This document shows, piece by piece, positions 15,832-25,403 of a DNA stretch of 64,000 bases. The translations under genes and the position numbers were made by a program. The DNA comes from G963664115 sp965263045. Its GTDB lineage: Bacteria > Acidobacteriota > Terriglobia > 20CM-2-55-15. Numbering within the stretch: position 1 is the stretch's first letter; each line of letters begins with the position of its first letter. Location: the NCBI GenBank assembly GCA_965263045.1, contig CBDHGK010000041.1, forward strand, positions 4,650,001 to 4,714,000, written 5' to 3'. Below the pieces are notes generated by a model. The model saw nothing but the letters and a program-made list of their open reading frames with translations, made no database searches and was not told where the DNA came from.

Positions 15832-16778
15832 GCGCCGGACCACCGAAAGCGAAACAAGACCTGCTGGGAATCGCGGGAATGAGGGTGGACGATATCGTTC
15901 AGATTCTCGAATCCGCGGAAAGCTTCGAGGAAATCAGCCAACGGCCCGTGAAGAAGGTACCGACGCTTCGGGGCAAGACAGTTGTCAATTTGTTTTTCGA
16001 GGCCTCGACGCGCACCCGCACTTCGTTCGAAGTCGCGGGGAAGCGACTCTCGGCCGACGTTATCAACGTGTCAGCCACGGAAAGCAGCGTTGCAAAAGGG
16101 GAAACCCTCCGCGATACCGCCCAGACTCTCGACGCGATGTCACCGGACTGTATCGTCATCCGACATCGCGCGGCGGGCGTACCCTATGAGATTGCCCAAC
16201 ACACGCGTGCCTCAGTCATAAATGCCGGTGACGGGGCTCACGAACACCCCACACAAGCCCTCCTGGACGCCTTCACGATTCGCAGGCACAAAGGCCGTCT
16301 CGGCGGCCTTAAGGTGGCCATCGTGGGAGACATCCTGCACAGCAGGGTCGCACGATCCAATCTGCTGGCGCTGACGGCCTTCGAATCGCATGTCTGGCTG
16401 GCAGCGCCACCGACCTTGCTGGCTCCCGACATCGGTAAAATCACGGGCCGGGAAAACCCCTTCGTCCACGTGACCCACTCGATGAATGAAGCCATCGCCG
16501 ATGCCGATGTCATCATGATGCTTCGGATCCAGTTCGAGCGAATGACCGACTCGTTTTTCCCATCGACGCGGGAGTACTGCAGACACTTCGGTCTGACGTC
16601 TAAGCGCATCCAGCTGGCGAAATCGGATGTCGTCGTGATGCATCCGGGCCCGATCAACCGGGGCATCGAAATCGACGCCGAAGTCGCCGACGGGCCCTAC
16701 TCTGTGATTCTCGATCAGGTTTCTGCGGGTGTCGCCGTCCGAATGGCAATCCTGTACCGTCTCCTGGGAGGCGTCTGA
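15828..16778 (+). CDS. pyrB: Aspartate carbamoyltransferase catalytic subunit
   Basis: Condenses carbamoyl phosphate with aspartate to carbamoyl aspartate. 316 residues. Carbamoyl-phosphate loop FFEASTRTRTSFEVAGKRL, the S/K loop ATESSVAKGETLRDTAQTL, HPTQALLDAFTI, and PGPINRGIEID in the aspartate domain. No regulatory pyrI is present, which fits genomes that use PyrR. The start overlaps pyrR and the last base of the stop is shared with the pyrC start, so pyrR-pyrB-pyrC form one tightly coupled operon. Confidence 0.97.
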   Translation: MSAGPPKAKQDLLGIAGMRVDDIVQILESAESFEEISQRPVKKVPTLRGKTVVNLFFEASTRTRTSFEVAGKRLSADVINVSATESSVAKGETLRDTAQTLDAMSPDCIVIRHRAAGVPYEIAQHTRASVINAGDGAHEHPTQALLDAFTIRRHKGRLGGLKVAIVGDILHSRVARSNLLALTAFESHVWLAAPPTLLAPDIGKITGRENPFVHVTHSMNEAIADADVIMMLRIQFERMTDSFFPSTREYCRHFGLTSKRIQLAKSDVVVMHPGPINRGIEIDAEVADGPYSVILDQVSAGVAVRMAILYRLLGGV

Positions 16779-18058
16779 TGTCTCTGAAGGAAGCAAAGAA
16801 GATCGTCATCCGGGAAGGGCGCCTGATGGACCCGGAGCGTGGAGTCGATCGGGTGGGAGATCTGCTGATCGAGGATGGAAAGATACAGGCCCTCGGAAAC
16901 CTGGACGTCACCGACGCCGCAACCCTGGACGCGGAGGGCCTCGTCATCGCTCCCGGATTTTTCGATATTCACGTCCATCTCCGGGAGCCGGGCACCGAAG
17001 AAGCCGAAACGATTCGTACCGGTGGCGAGGCGGCCGCGGCCGGCGGTTTTACCGCTGTCGCCGCGATGCCCAACACCCGACCGCCCATCGACAATGCGTC
17101 GATGGCACAGTTCGTCGTGTCCGAGGCGCGCCGGCACTCACCGTCCCGTGTGTTCCCGATCGGCGCGATAACGAAAGGCCAGGTGGGCGAGAAGCTGGCC
17201 GAAATTGGCGAAATGGTATTGGAAGGGATCGTGGCAATTTCCGACGATGGCAAGCCCGTCATGAACGCACGCATTTTCCGACGGGCCATGGAATACTCCA
17301 GGCAGTTTGACCTTCCCGTCATACAACATTGCGAAGATCTGGATTTGTCCGCCGGCGGCGTGATGCATGAAGGCGCCGTCTCGACGCGGATGGGGCTGAA
17401 GGGTATTCCGTCCGCCGCCGAGGATTCCATCGTCTCCCGGGACCTTACGCTGACTGAACTCACCGGCGCCCGATATCACGTGGCCCACCTGAGCACAGCC
17501 GGTGCAATAGAGATGGTCCGACGCGCTAAATCGCAGGGTCTTCCCGTCACGGCCGAAGTCACACCCCATCACTTCACGCTCACCGACACCGCCGTCGAGG
17601 GTTACAACACGAACGCCAAGATGAAGCCGCCGCTGCGATCGCCCAACGATCGGGACGCCATTATCCAGGGACTCGAGGATGGAACAGTAGACGCCATCGC
17701 CTCCGACCATGCGCCTCATCATGTAAACCTGAAAATGCTGGAATTCGACCGCGCGCCGTTCGGCATTACAGGCCTGGAAACGGCCGTAGGGCTTGCGATG
17801 ACGCGACTGGAACTTTCAATGGAACGTCTAATCGAGTTATTCTCGATGAACCCCCAACGAATAATGCGGGTGGACCCCTGGGGACTCTACGCCGGATCCG
17901 TGGCGGACGTGACGATCATCGACCCTGCCCGCGCATGGACATTCGATGTGGACCGATCGCGGTCGCTGGGCCGGAACAGCCCGTTCCATGGTTGGGCGTT
18001 CACGGGCAAAGCCGTCGCAACCATCGTCGGTGGAAACGTCGTTTATGAAGATTTATAG
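16778..18058 (+). CDS. pyrC: Dihydroorotase, class I
   Basis: Zinc amidohydrolase that cyclises carbamoyl aspartate to dihydroorotate. 426 residues. Metal motif DIHVHLREPGTEEAETI, AMPNTRPPIDN, VIQHCEDLDLS, RYHVAHLSTAGAIE, and ASDHAPHHVNLK with the final metal aspartate. The C-terminal strand-rich segment completes the amidohydrolase barrel. All metal ligands of an active enzyme are visible, so it is not an inactive PyrC' partner. Its end overlaps the start of the next gene. Confidence 0.96.
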   Translation: MSLKEAKKIVIREGRLMDPERGVDRVGDLLIEDGKIQALGNLDVTDAATLDAEGLVIAPGFFDIHVHLREPGTEEAETIRTGGEAAAAGGFTAVAAMPNTRPPIDNASMAQFVVSEARRHSPSRVFPIGAITKGQVGEKLAEIGEMVLEGIVAISDDGKPVMNARIFRRAMEYSRQFDLPVIQHCEDLDLSAGGVMHEGAVSTRMGLKGIPSAAEDSIVSRDLTLTELTGARYHVAHLSTAGAIEMVRRAKSQGLPVTAEVTPHHFTLTDTAVEGYNTNAKMKPPLRSPNDRDAIIQGLEDGTVDAIASDHAPHHVNLKMLEFDRAPFGITGLETAVGLAMTRLELSMERLIELFSMNPQRIMRVDPWGLYAGSVADVTIIDPARAWTFDVDRSRSLGRNSPFHGWAFTGKAVATIVGGNVVYEDL

Positions 18059-19340
18059 GTCATGCTCCGTCGCGTTACTGCTGCTGTCGCTGGAAGTGGT
18101 CCCGGCGACCGGACAGACGCCCAACGAACGTGTGGCCCGGATCCAGGCGGATGAAAGCTACCAACGGGCACTGGAATTCATCGACGAAGACTATCCCGTC
18201 TTCGTCGACGAACTGATTGCACTGACGGAAATCCCGGCGCCACCGTTCATGGAGGCCGAACGCGCGGCCGCTTACCTGGAGAAGCTTCAGGGCCTCGGCC
18301 TCGATTCTGTGGAAATCGATGGCGTGGGCAACGTCATGGGCGTCCGTCCCGGCGGCGACGGACCCTTGCTGGTCGTTGCGGCTCACCTGGACACCGTATT
18401 TCCTGAAGGCACCGATGTCCGCGTCCGCCGCGAAGGCACGCGGCTGTCGGCACCGGGGATCGGCGACGACACGGCGGGTTTGACCGTGTTGCTGGCCGTG
18501 ATCCGCGCCATGAACGCCGCTGGAGTTCGCACCGCCGGCGACATCCTGTTCGTCGGTGATGTTGGCGAGGAAGGCCCGGGCGATTTGCGCGGAATGAAGC
18601 ATCTGTTCCTCGAAGGCCCCTACAGCGCTCGGATCGCAGGATTCATTTCCGTTGAAGGCGGCCGTCAGGTCGACATCACTAACGCAGCTCTCGGCAGTAA
18701 GCGATACCGCGTCACCTTCTCAGGACCCGGCGGGCACAGTTACAACGCATTCGGTCTGGTTAGTCCGGCGTATGCCATGGGCAATGCGATCCGGACGCTG
18801 TCAGAGCTGGAAGTTCCAGACGACCCCAAAACGACGTTCAACGTCGGAGTCATTGGAGGCGGCACATCGGTCAACTCGATTCCTTTCGAATCGTGGATGG
18901 AAGTCGATATACGGTCTGAGGAGCGCCGACGACTCGAAGAGGTCGCGCAGATTTTCATCGACTTAGTCCAGGAAGCGGTGGCTGAGGAAAACCGAAGGCG
19001 ATCCACGGGACAGGGCTCGATCGAAGTCGATATCGAGATGATCGGGGACCGGCCTTCCGGGGAGATTCCGCTGAACACGACCCTGGTCGAAAACACTGCG
19101 GCGGCCTTCCGCGCATTCGGGATCGAACCCACCTACAGCCGATCCAGCACCGATGCCAATATCCCGATCAGTCTGGGCATTCCCGCCGTAACGATCGACA
19201 GGGGAGGTATGGGCGGCCGCAGCCACTCGCTGGACGAGTGGGTTGACGTGGAAAAACCCGGAACGGTGAGGGGCATCCAGGTGGTCCTGACCACCATTCT
19301 CGCCGTCACCGGCCTTGAGGAAACGCCGTCCACCGATTAG
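18045..19340 (+). CDS. Secreted M20-family metallopeptidase
   Basis: A 431-residue zinc exopeptidase. ATG 18045 lies inside the last codons of pyrC and gives MKIYRSCSVALLLLSLEVVP, a signal peptide with cleavage likely near residue 22 (ATGQ). Metal-site motifs: VVAAHLDTVFPEG, IGDDTAGLTVLL, VGDVGEEGPGDLRG, the dimerisation domain starting GPGGHSYNAFG, and RSHSLDEWVDVE at the end. The family covers tripeptidases, dipeptidases and carboxypeptidases, so the substrate is not set by sequence. It probably salvages extracellular peptides; its link to pyrimidine synthesis seems positional only. Confidence 0.88.
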   Translation: MKIYRSCSVALLLLSLEVVPATGQTPNERVARIQADESYQRALEFIDEDYPVFVDELIALTEIPAPPFMEAERAAAYLEKLQGLGLDSVEIDGVGNVMGVRPGGDGPLLVVAAHLDTVFPEGTDVRVRREGTRLSAPGIGDDTAGLTVLLAVIRAMNAAGVRTAGDILFVGDVGEEGPGDLRGMKHLFLEGPYSARIAGFISVEGGRQVDITNAALGSKRYRVTFSGPGGHSYNAFGLVSPAYAMGNAIRTLSELEVPDDPKTTFNVGVIGGGTSVNSIPFESWMEVDIRSEERRRLEEVAQIFIDLVQEAVAEENRRRSTGQGSIEVDIEMIGDRPSGEIPLNTTLVENTAAAFRAFGIEPTYSRSSTDANIPISLGIPAVTIDRGGMGGRSHSLDEWVDVEKPGTVRGIQVVLTTILAVTGLEETPSTD

Positions 19341-19452
19341 GAGACTTTGGGAATCATCGCTCACGTACGGACTACCCCGATCCGAGTGATGCCTCAGTTC
19401 CAGCTGGAGCTGACGTTGTCGTAGTACCGGTGTTGTGTGCACGTCAGCGGTT

Positions 19453-20607
19453 TCATACCACTGGAACGGTTACGCGTACGGGCTCGTCGATTCCAACTCC
19501 TGCCGCGAAGTTCCGGATTCGTCCAATGAGTGGTCGCGTCAGATCCACTCCCTTTCGACACACCACCGCACCGAGCGTGGTGAGGATGTCCTCGTCGAGA
19601 ACCATATCCGGACGAAGGTCCATGACGTTGAGCGTTTTGATTGTCTCGCCCCTGGCGTCGCGCCCGACGAAGCTTTTCATCAGATCCAGCAACTTGGGAC
19701 TGTAGGTCTCTCCAGAGGCGCCAAGAGCTGCAAGAGCATTGGGCACCGAATCACCGCGTGCAACATGAACGTCAATTGCGGTCGCCACCTTCAGCATCGC
19801 CGCCCCCACGGCGACGGTACCCTCATCGTTGTGTTCCGGATTTTCTGGCCACTCTGGAGGCGCGTCACGCTGCAGCCGGACGATGTCAGCCACAACCTCA
19901 AGCCGCGGTATTTTTGACAGCAGTTGGTGCCCATTGGTCGGGTGGGCATCGACCATCTGCTGCTCCCTGTTCGTCAGGTCTTGACCGGCAAACGCTTTGC
20001 CCAGCGTCTCGGGGGGCAACGTGATACAACCAATCTGCGCAAGCATTCCGGAAAGCTCGTAGACCCAGGTGTTGCGCAGCCCGACATTGCTTGCCATATG
20101 CTGTACGTATCGCTTGACGATATTGGCCCTGCTGAAGGCCGCGGGAGCCGCCAGGCTCAGCACCTCGGTAATCATCTTGATCGAGCCGTTAAGAGTATTC
20201 TCAAGAAGTTCCTGCTCGGCCGTCACGAGACGATGCTGCTCCACGGCGGCTTGAAACGCTGCCAGGAGCTGTTCTGGCGGGCACGGCTTCGTCAAGAACC
20301 GGAAGACCTGTCCGCTATTAACGGCCTCGATCGCCGCGTCAATCTCTGAGTAACCGGTCAGTAGCATCCGTGTAGCGTTTGGTATGCACTCCCTACATCG
20401 AGCAAGAAAGGCCGCCCCGTTCATCTGAGGCATACGCATGTCCGAGAGGACAACGGAAAAAGTATCGTCTTCGGCGATGATCTTGAGCGCTTCTTCACCT
20501 CCGGAAGCGGTGGTTACGTTAAAAGACTTCCGAAGATGTAGTTTGAGCCCTTCGAGGACTTCGGGTTCGTCATCAACGCAGAGGGCTGTAGGCTTCACGG
20601 TCGTCAT
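19453..20607 (-). CDS. Response regulator with degenerate HD-GYP domain (HnoD-like)
   Basis: 384 residues. Receiver domain 8-125 with acidic pocket CVDDEPEV, phospho-acceptor VLSDMRMPQMNG and the TKPCPPEQL lysine. The output domain follows the HD-GYP layout but has lost the catalytic residues: the canonical HDIGKIG stretch reads LAQIGCITLPPETLG and the usual HHE region reads RLQRDAPPEWP; only the DAHPTNGHQLL block is kept. It should not hydrolyse cyclic-di-GMP. In Shewanella, HnoD, a degenerate HD-GYP regulator, inhibits the EAL phosphodiesterase HnoB; by analogy this could do the same to the receiver-EAL protein upstream. Last gene of the leftward H-NOX operon. Confidence 0.85.
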   Translation of the reverse strand: MTTVKPTALCVDDEPEVLEGLKLHLRKSFNVTTASGGEEALKIIAEDDTFSVVLSDMRMPQMNGAAFLARCRECIPNATRMLLTGYSEIDAAIEAVNSGQVFRFLTKPCPPEQLLAAFQAAVEQHRLVTAEQELLENTLNGSIKMITEVLSLAAPAAFSRANIVKRYVQHMASNVGLRNTWVYELSGMLAQIGCITLPPETLGKAFAGQDLTNREQQMVDAHPTNGHQLLSKIPRLEVVADIVRLQRDAPPEWPENPEHNDEGTVAVGAAMLKVATAIDVHVARGDSVPNALAALGASGETYSPKLLDLMKSFVGRDARGETIKTLNVMDLRPDMVLDEDILTTLGAVVCRKGVDLTRPLIGRIRNFAAGVGIDEPVRVTVPVV

Positions 20608-20860
20608 GGTCTTTAAGCCACCTCCTCAAGCGATCGGCTCGCGAGAAAACGGGCGGTTCAGGGAATCACTGGACCAGGTCACCGGAAGCTAGTGGTCCCC
20701 GTCTAACAGACTGTACCTTATTCAGATCGTTCCCCGAGCCAGACCGACACACTGCGGCTTCGGCCAAGCCGTTCGAGTTCCTTCCGCACAGGGATTTCCG
20801 ATCTAATGGGCATTATTTTCCGCATATATGATCAGAAATGGGACAGCTAGAGCCGTTACG

Positions 20861-21004
20861 TTAATTGTGACGGACTACACTAGCCAATGCGGCTATGACC
20901 CCGACAGCGAGCCACAAGAGTCCCTTGGCCAAGAAGAAAACAAAGCCGGCGGCACCAAAACGGGCCAGCCAACTTCCGGGGTTTTCCATTCGACTGATAT
21001 GCAT
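20861..21004 (-). CDS. Small hydrophobic membrane protein, 47 residues
   Basis: A short reading frame in the 429-bp gap between the EAL and HD-GYP regulators. ATG at 21004 has GGAG six bases upstream and gives MHISRMENPGSWLARFGAAG, followed by one strongly hydrophobic helix (FVFFLAKGLLWLAVGVIAAL) and a short basic end, VVRHN. An internal ATG at 20989 would give 42 residues. Same strand as its neighbours and 32 bp after the EAL gene. The good ribosome site and a clean single-span membrane profile support it; function unknown. Confidence 0.55.
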   Translation of the reverse strand: MHISRMENPGSWLARFGAAGFVFFLAKGLLWLAVGVIAALASVVRHN

Positions 21005-21036
21005 TCAATGCTCCAGGAGTTACCGGTATCTTCTAT

Positions 21037-22170
21037 TCAGGCCGCAGATCGGATGAAGGTCGGCGCGAAAGCAGGCTTGCCAAATAGATAGCCCTGGAGC
21101 AGGTGGGCCCCACATTCTTTCACGGTTTCCGCCTCTGCCTCGGTTTCGACTCCCTCGGCCACGAGCTGCGCGTCGGTGCCCGCTGCGAAACGGCACAGCA
21201 GTGCGACCAGACGCTTTTTGTGTTGGTCTTGGTCGATGCCCTTGATGATGCTCATGTCCACTTTGATGAAATCCGGCAGCAGTTCCGCAAGAACCGACAG
21301 CGAGCTAAACCCGGCTCCAAGGTCATCCACAGCGATTCGAAATCCCCGGTCGCGGATTTGCTGGGTCGATTCTCTCCAGGCACCGAAGTCCATCACGCGA
21401 CTGCGTTCAGTGATTTCCAGCACCGTACGCTGGGCGTAGGGTTCTAGAACGCACAGGCGGTCGGCAAGCAGATCCGGATCGGCGAGTTCCTGCGGGTGCA
21501 GATTGACGAATAGATTCAGAGGCGCCGGCAGCTGAACTAACCAACGTTGCGCTTCACCCGCCACCACGTCCGCAACCGCCCCAATCATGCCCAGCCGCTC
21601 CGCTGTACCGATGAGCTCGTCAGGTCCCTTGAGCACCGCGTGTTCGCTTCGAATCAGAGCTTCGTAGGCGAATGTCTTAAGGTTCATCGCATCAACGATA
21701 GGCTGGATTGCAAGTTTGACGCCTCCCTGAAGGCAGTCCTGAAGTTCGCTCATTTCCTCTTTGGAGTCTTGCTGCTCAAGGGCAGAATGGAGATGTTTCA
21801 GTCGCTGCCGTTGCTCGAGGGCTTCGGCGATCAATGTTTGCAGCTGCTCCATTTCGAATGGCTTCTCGACCACCCGATGTATCTCGCCTCGATTTACAGC
21901 CTCCATCACCACAGGAAGGTCAAGACGCCCTGACATCAGTATCCGGGCACAGCCTGGCTGAATTTCCTTGAGTTCCGACAAGAGATCGAGCCCCGTGCGG
22001 CCCGGCATGTGGTGGTCCGACAGGACGACATCGAAGAACTTTGTCTCGGCGATGATTCTCGCTTCGTTTGCCCCGTTGGCCACGGCACAGGTGTGCCCCT
22101 TGCGCCGAAGCCGGACCTCAAGGGACTCCAACAATTCCCTGTCATCGTCAACTAGCAATACGCTGGCCAT
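21037..22170 (-). CDS. Receiver-EAL response regulator, cyclic-di-GMP phosphodiesterase (HnoB-like)
   Basis: 377 residues from ATG 22170 (MASVLLVDDDRELLESLEVR). Receiver domain 1-120 with VVLSDHHMPGRTG and EKPFEMEQL. A linker helix leads to an EAL domain that keeps the catalytic set: YEALIRSE, LFVNLHP, VLEITERS, AVDDLGAGFSSL, IKVDMSII, VAEGVET and LQGYLFGKP. It is therefore predicted to hydrolyse c-di-GMP when phosphorylated. Its start overlaps the end of the receiver-HDOD gene by 23 bp. By position it would be a target of the H-NOX-associated kinase. Confidence 0.9.
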   Translation of the reverse strand: MASVLLVDDDRELLESLEVRLRRKGHTCAVANGANEARIIAETKFFDVVLSDHHMPGRTGLDLLSELKEIQPGCARILMSGRLDLPVVMEAVNRGEIHRVVEKPFEMEQLQTLIAEALEQRQRLKHLHSALEQQDSKEEMSELQDCLQGGVKLAIQPIVDAMNLKTFAYEALIRSEHAVLKGPDELIGTAERLGMIGAVADVVAGEAQRWLVQLPAPLNLFVNLHPQELADPDLLADRLCVLEPYAQRTVLEITERSRVMDFGAWRESTQQIRDRGFRIAVDDLGAGFSSLSVLAELLPDFIKVDMSIIKGIDQDQHKKRLVALLCRFAAGTDAQLVAEGVETEAEAETVKECGAHLLQGYLFGKPAFAPTFIRSAA

Positions 22171-23362
22171 CAGCTCCCTCCGTGAGACCCAGGTCGATCT
22201 CGGCTCGCCACGTCTCAAGTTGTTGGGCCACCCCCATTCGTTCGATGTAATCGAAATTCAAACAGTGCCCGCCGCCCCATTCGGTCGTTGGTGGATCATG
22301 GGCCAGGGCACTGGCGACATGAACGGCGCCCGTAACGCCAAACTCGTCATCTGGCAGATCCCCGGGAGTTCGATGATGGGCAACCGCCTCCACGACACGG
22401 TAGGGTAGTCCCCAGAGCGCGAGCAAGTATGCTCCGACCTCGCTGTGATTGACGCCAAACTGCTCTTGCTCGACAAGATGAAGGTGTGAACCGCTTTCTC
22501 TGGAAAGGTCCAACACTTCTGCGTAGGACTCCGGCAGGTGCGTTGCGAGAACCAGTTTGCCAATGGTGTGGAGCATTGCTGCGGTGCCGGCGTCGTCGGA
22601 CATCGGGCGATCGACGAACATCTTTCGAGCAACGCGGGACGACAGAACGGCATGAGCCTGTAGGGATTCCAGTGAGCACCCGGGAGGTGTCAGCTTGGAC
22701 TTTACCGATTCAAACAAATGGGCTGTAAGCGCCAGGTTCTTGATCAGCTGGGACCCAAGCCTGACCACCGCCAATTCTATGCTCGATATGGCCATCGCTG
22801 GTGCAAAAAAAGATGAGTTCACCAGTTGCAAGACCCTGCTCGATAGCGCGACGTCCTGATCGATGACCTTGGCCACGTGCTTAGGGGTTACTCTGGACTT
22901 CTCGAGTACATCGGTGAGTTCCAGATAGGTCTTAGGAACCGCGGGAAGGCTCTGTATGCTTCCGACGAGCTCGCGAATACGCTCGCTCTCAACCAGATCC
23001 CGCAATCTGAATGTCCTCTCGATTACGTTTTCAAGATCGTCGGTCGGACAAGGTTTGCTCAAGAACTGGTGAGCCACCGGAACGACACGCATCGCCTCTT
23101 CAATCTCGGAGTATCCCGACAGGACAATCCGTATCGCGTCAGGGTAGCGATCTTTCACCGCCGTCAATAGCGCTGTGCCATCTATCCCAGGCATACGCAT
23201 GTCGGATACAACAACGTCGACCGGGTGCTCCTCCAGGTGTCGCAGGGCCGCCAGAGCGCCGTTCGCAAACGACGAATGCCACTTCTTCCGGAATCGGCGC
23301 ATGCCGCTGCCGAGTCCGTCCAGAATCTCCTGTTCGTCATCTACAAACAGTAGGCGTTTCAT
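22148..23362 (-). CDS. Receiver-HDOD response regulator
   Basis: 404 residues. Receiver domain 1-120 (LLFVDDEQEILDG, VVVSDMRMPGIDG, SKPCPTDDL). HDOD domain about 140-340: IQSLPAVPKTYLEL, VAKVIDQDVALSSRVLQLVN, and HTIGKLVLATHLPE where a true HD hydrolase would have HDIGK; the later part reads VNHSEVGAYLLALWGLP. HDOD domains are regulatory, non-catalytic relatives of HD proteins found in signalling. Its ATG overlaps the stop of the hybrid kinase gene (ATGA) and its end overlaps the EAL gene, so it is one operon. Confidence 0.9.
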   Translation of the reverse strand: MKRLLFVDDEQEILDGLGSGMRRFRKKWHSSFANGALAALRHLEEHPVDVVVSDMRMPGIDGTALLTAVKDRYPDAIRIVLSGYSEIEEAMRVVPVAHQFLSKPCPTDDLENVIERTFRLRDLVESERIRELVGSIQSLPAVPKTYLELTDVLEKSRVTPKHVAKVIDQDVALSSRVLQLVNSSFFAPAMAISSIELAVVRLGSQLIKNLALTAHLFESVKSKLTPPGCSLESLQAHAVLSSRVARKMFVDRPMSDDAGTAAMLHTIGKLVLATHLPESYAEVLDLSRESGSHLHLVEQEQFGVNHSEVGAYLLALWGLPYRVVEAVAHHRTPGDLPDDEFGVTGAVHVASALAHDPPTTEWGGGHCLNFDYIERMGVAQQLETWRAEIDLGLTEGADGQRIAS

Positions 23363-24822
23363 GCGGCTGCACCCTCCGGCGATTCCGCCTTCCCGCCTTC
23401 AACCGGCAGACACACCGTAAAGATCGTCCCCTTGCCGCGGGTGCTTTCGAATGAAATCGCGCCCCCATGCTTTTCCACGATCCGACGTGACATTGCCAGA
23501 CCCTGTCCCGTGCCCTTCCCGACAGCCTTGGTCGTGAAGAACTGATCGAACACACGATGTTGGATCTCCTCGGGTATACCGCCTCCGGAATCAGCGATTT
23601 GGACAACTGCGTTGGCTCCATCCGCAAAGGTCCGGATTTGGATCGTACCCCGCTCTGCCGAATCACCAACAATGTCGCCGATGGCATGTGCTGCGTTGAC
23701 AACCAGATTCAGGAACACCTGGCCAAGCTCACCGGGATGGCACAGAACAGAGGGTGGCTCGCCAAAATCCGTCGATACCTTGGCAACATACTTGTATTCG
23801 TTCCTGGCGACGGTCAGCATGTCGCCGAGCATCTTGTTGATATCGGACTGGATTTTTTCACGTTGGTCCGGGTGTGAAAACTGTTTCATCGCGCGAACGA
23901 TTTCTCCCACCCGATCGATACCATTAATGGCCCGGTCGCACGCCTTCGGGAGCTGCTCGTCGAGATAGGCGAGATCCGCATCTTCCTCACCCCGACGGAT
24001 GTCATCGACCAGAGCTTTGTGCTCGGCGTGCGATGCGAGAGCCAGGATGCCGGCCTGTTATTTCTGGATCAGGCCATGAAGGTCTCCGCATGCGTCTTTC
24101 AGAAAATGGACACTGTCCCCGATGAACTGGACCGGAGTATTGATTTCGTGCGCGATACCGGCTGCGAGCTGACCGACAGACTCAAGCTTCTGGGCCAGTC
24201 GCAGTTCCTCTTCCATTTGTTGTCGATATGCAAGTTCGTCGGTGAGCTGTTCATGAGCCGTTCGCAGCTCGCGGGTCCGCTCCTCTACCTTTGCATCAAG
24301 TTCGTCAACCTGCCGCCGCACCTTACACTGGATGGACCACTTGTGGGTCAACGTATGGGCCAGTTGGGCCACTTCCACGGGGTCGAACGGCTTCTTGAGG
24401 ATCAGCAGGCGGTCGCTGTGCCCCAAACGCTCCATGATCTCCGTCCACGAGTGATCCGAATAGGCACTGCAGATGACCACTTGCAGGTCTGGATCGACAG
24501 TCCACATGTTCTCGATGGTTTCGAGACCGTCCCACCCCGGTGGCATGCGCATGTCCACAAACGCCATTGCGAATGGCTCGTTGTTCTGACAGCCACTCTT
24601 CACAAGTTCGTAACCATCTGTTCCCTGGTGTGCGGAATGAAGGTCATACGAACTAGTCGGCGCGTCGGAACTACGGTCATCGTCGAAGAGGTCCGCCTCA
24701 AGCCCATCGAGCTCGCTGTCGATCGCATATCCACCAAGGACTTTCCGAATGTCATCGTGAATCGCCTGCGTGTCGTCTACGATTAAAATTCGTCGATTGA
24801 TTTCTGCCTCGTAAATGCTCAT
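23359..24822 (-). pseudogene. Receiver-histidine kinase interrupted by an in-frame TAA
   Basis: One continuous 487-codon frame except for TAA at 24060-24058. Before it: receiver (RRILIVDDTQAIHDD, FVDMRMPPGWDG, LKKPFDPVEV), coiled coil, and the dimerisation/phosphoacceptor helix with QLAAGIAHEINTPVQFIGD. After it, in the same frame: the rest of the DHp hairpin (QAGILALASHAEHKALVDD), the N-box GQVFLNLVVNAAHAIG, the G-box region DSGGGIPEEI and TGQGLAMSRRIVEKHGG. The break falls in the loop of the DHp hairpin where relatives commonly have tyrosine, so TAT/TAC to TAA is likely. A GTG at 23910 could restart the ATPase domain as a separate 183-residue protein. ATGA overlaps at both ends tie it to its neighbours. 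Confidence 0.85.
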
Positions 24823-25403
24823 GCCGCCCTCTCTTCGGTTTCAACGGGAATTCGAAAAGTGAATGTCGCGCCGGTACCGACGCCATCGCTGTGACATGAA
24901 ATGCTCCCTCCACACTCAGTCGCTGCGTTGGCAGAGGAATGCAGACCGAACCCGTGCCCGTCTTCCTTTGTCGTGAAGCCATGATTGAAGACCTTTTCCA
25001 GATGATTCTCTGAGATCCCTATGCCAGTGTCAGCCACGCTGACGTGGACCTCGCCATCGACGACCTCGGTCTTGATGACGACCTTCTTGGTTTCGGCCGC
25101 GCTTTTTTCTAAAGCCTGGCGCGCGTTGGAAAGGAAATTGATCACGATTTGCATGACTTTGTGCCGATCGATCGCTACTGCCGGGGTGTGGGCGTATTCG
25201 CACACAAGATTGACGCCCGCTCGCTCAAACGACACCTCGTGCATATCGACTGCGTCCTCAACGATCCTGTCAAGCGACACGGTTTCGACCGCACCTCTGT
25301 GTTTGGCAAGGCTTTGCTGAGACGAGACGATGGTTTTGATATGTTCAATGTTCATGAGAAGTACGCCTACCTCGTCGAGGAGAGTGCTTTGTTCGGTCTC
25401 TAG
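24819..25403 (-). pseudogene. 3' half of the H-NOX-associated histidine kinase, split by an IS
   Basis: Codes for the second DHp helix (LETEQSTLLDEVGVLLMNIE, then HIKTIVSSQQ) and the ATPase domain: N-box KVMQIVINFLSNARQALEKS, SVADTGIGISENHLEKVFNH and the G2-type GHGFGLHSSANAATECGG. It lacks its own N-terminus. Joined to 28005-27262 with one CTAG copy removed, it gives an uninterrupted 442-residue kinase. An ATG at 25355 could allow independent production of the ATPase domain. Overlaps the start of the hybrid kinase gene by 4 bp. Confidence 0.88.
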
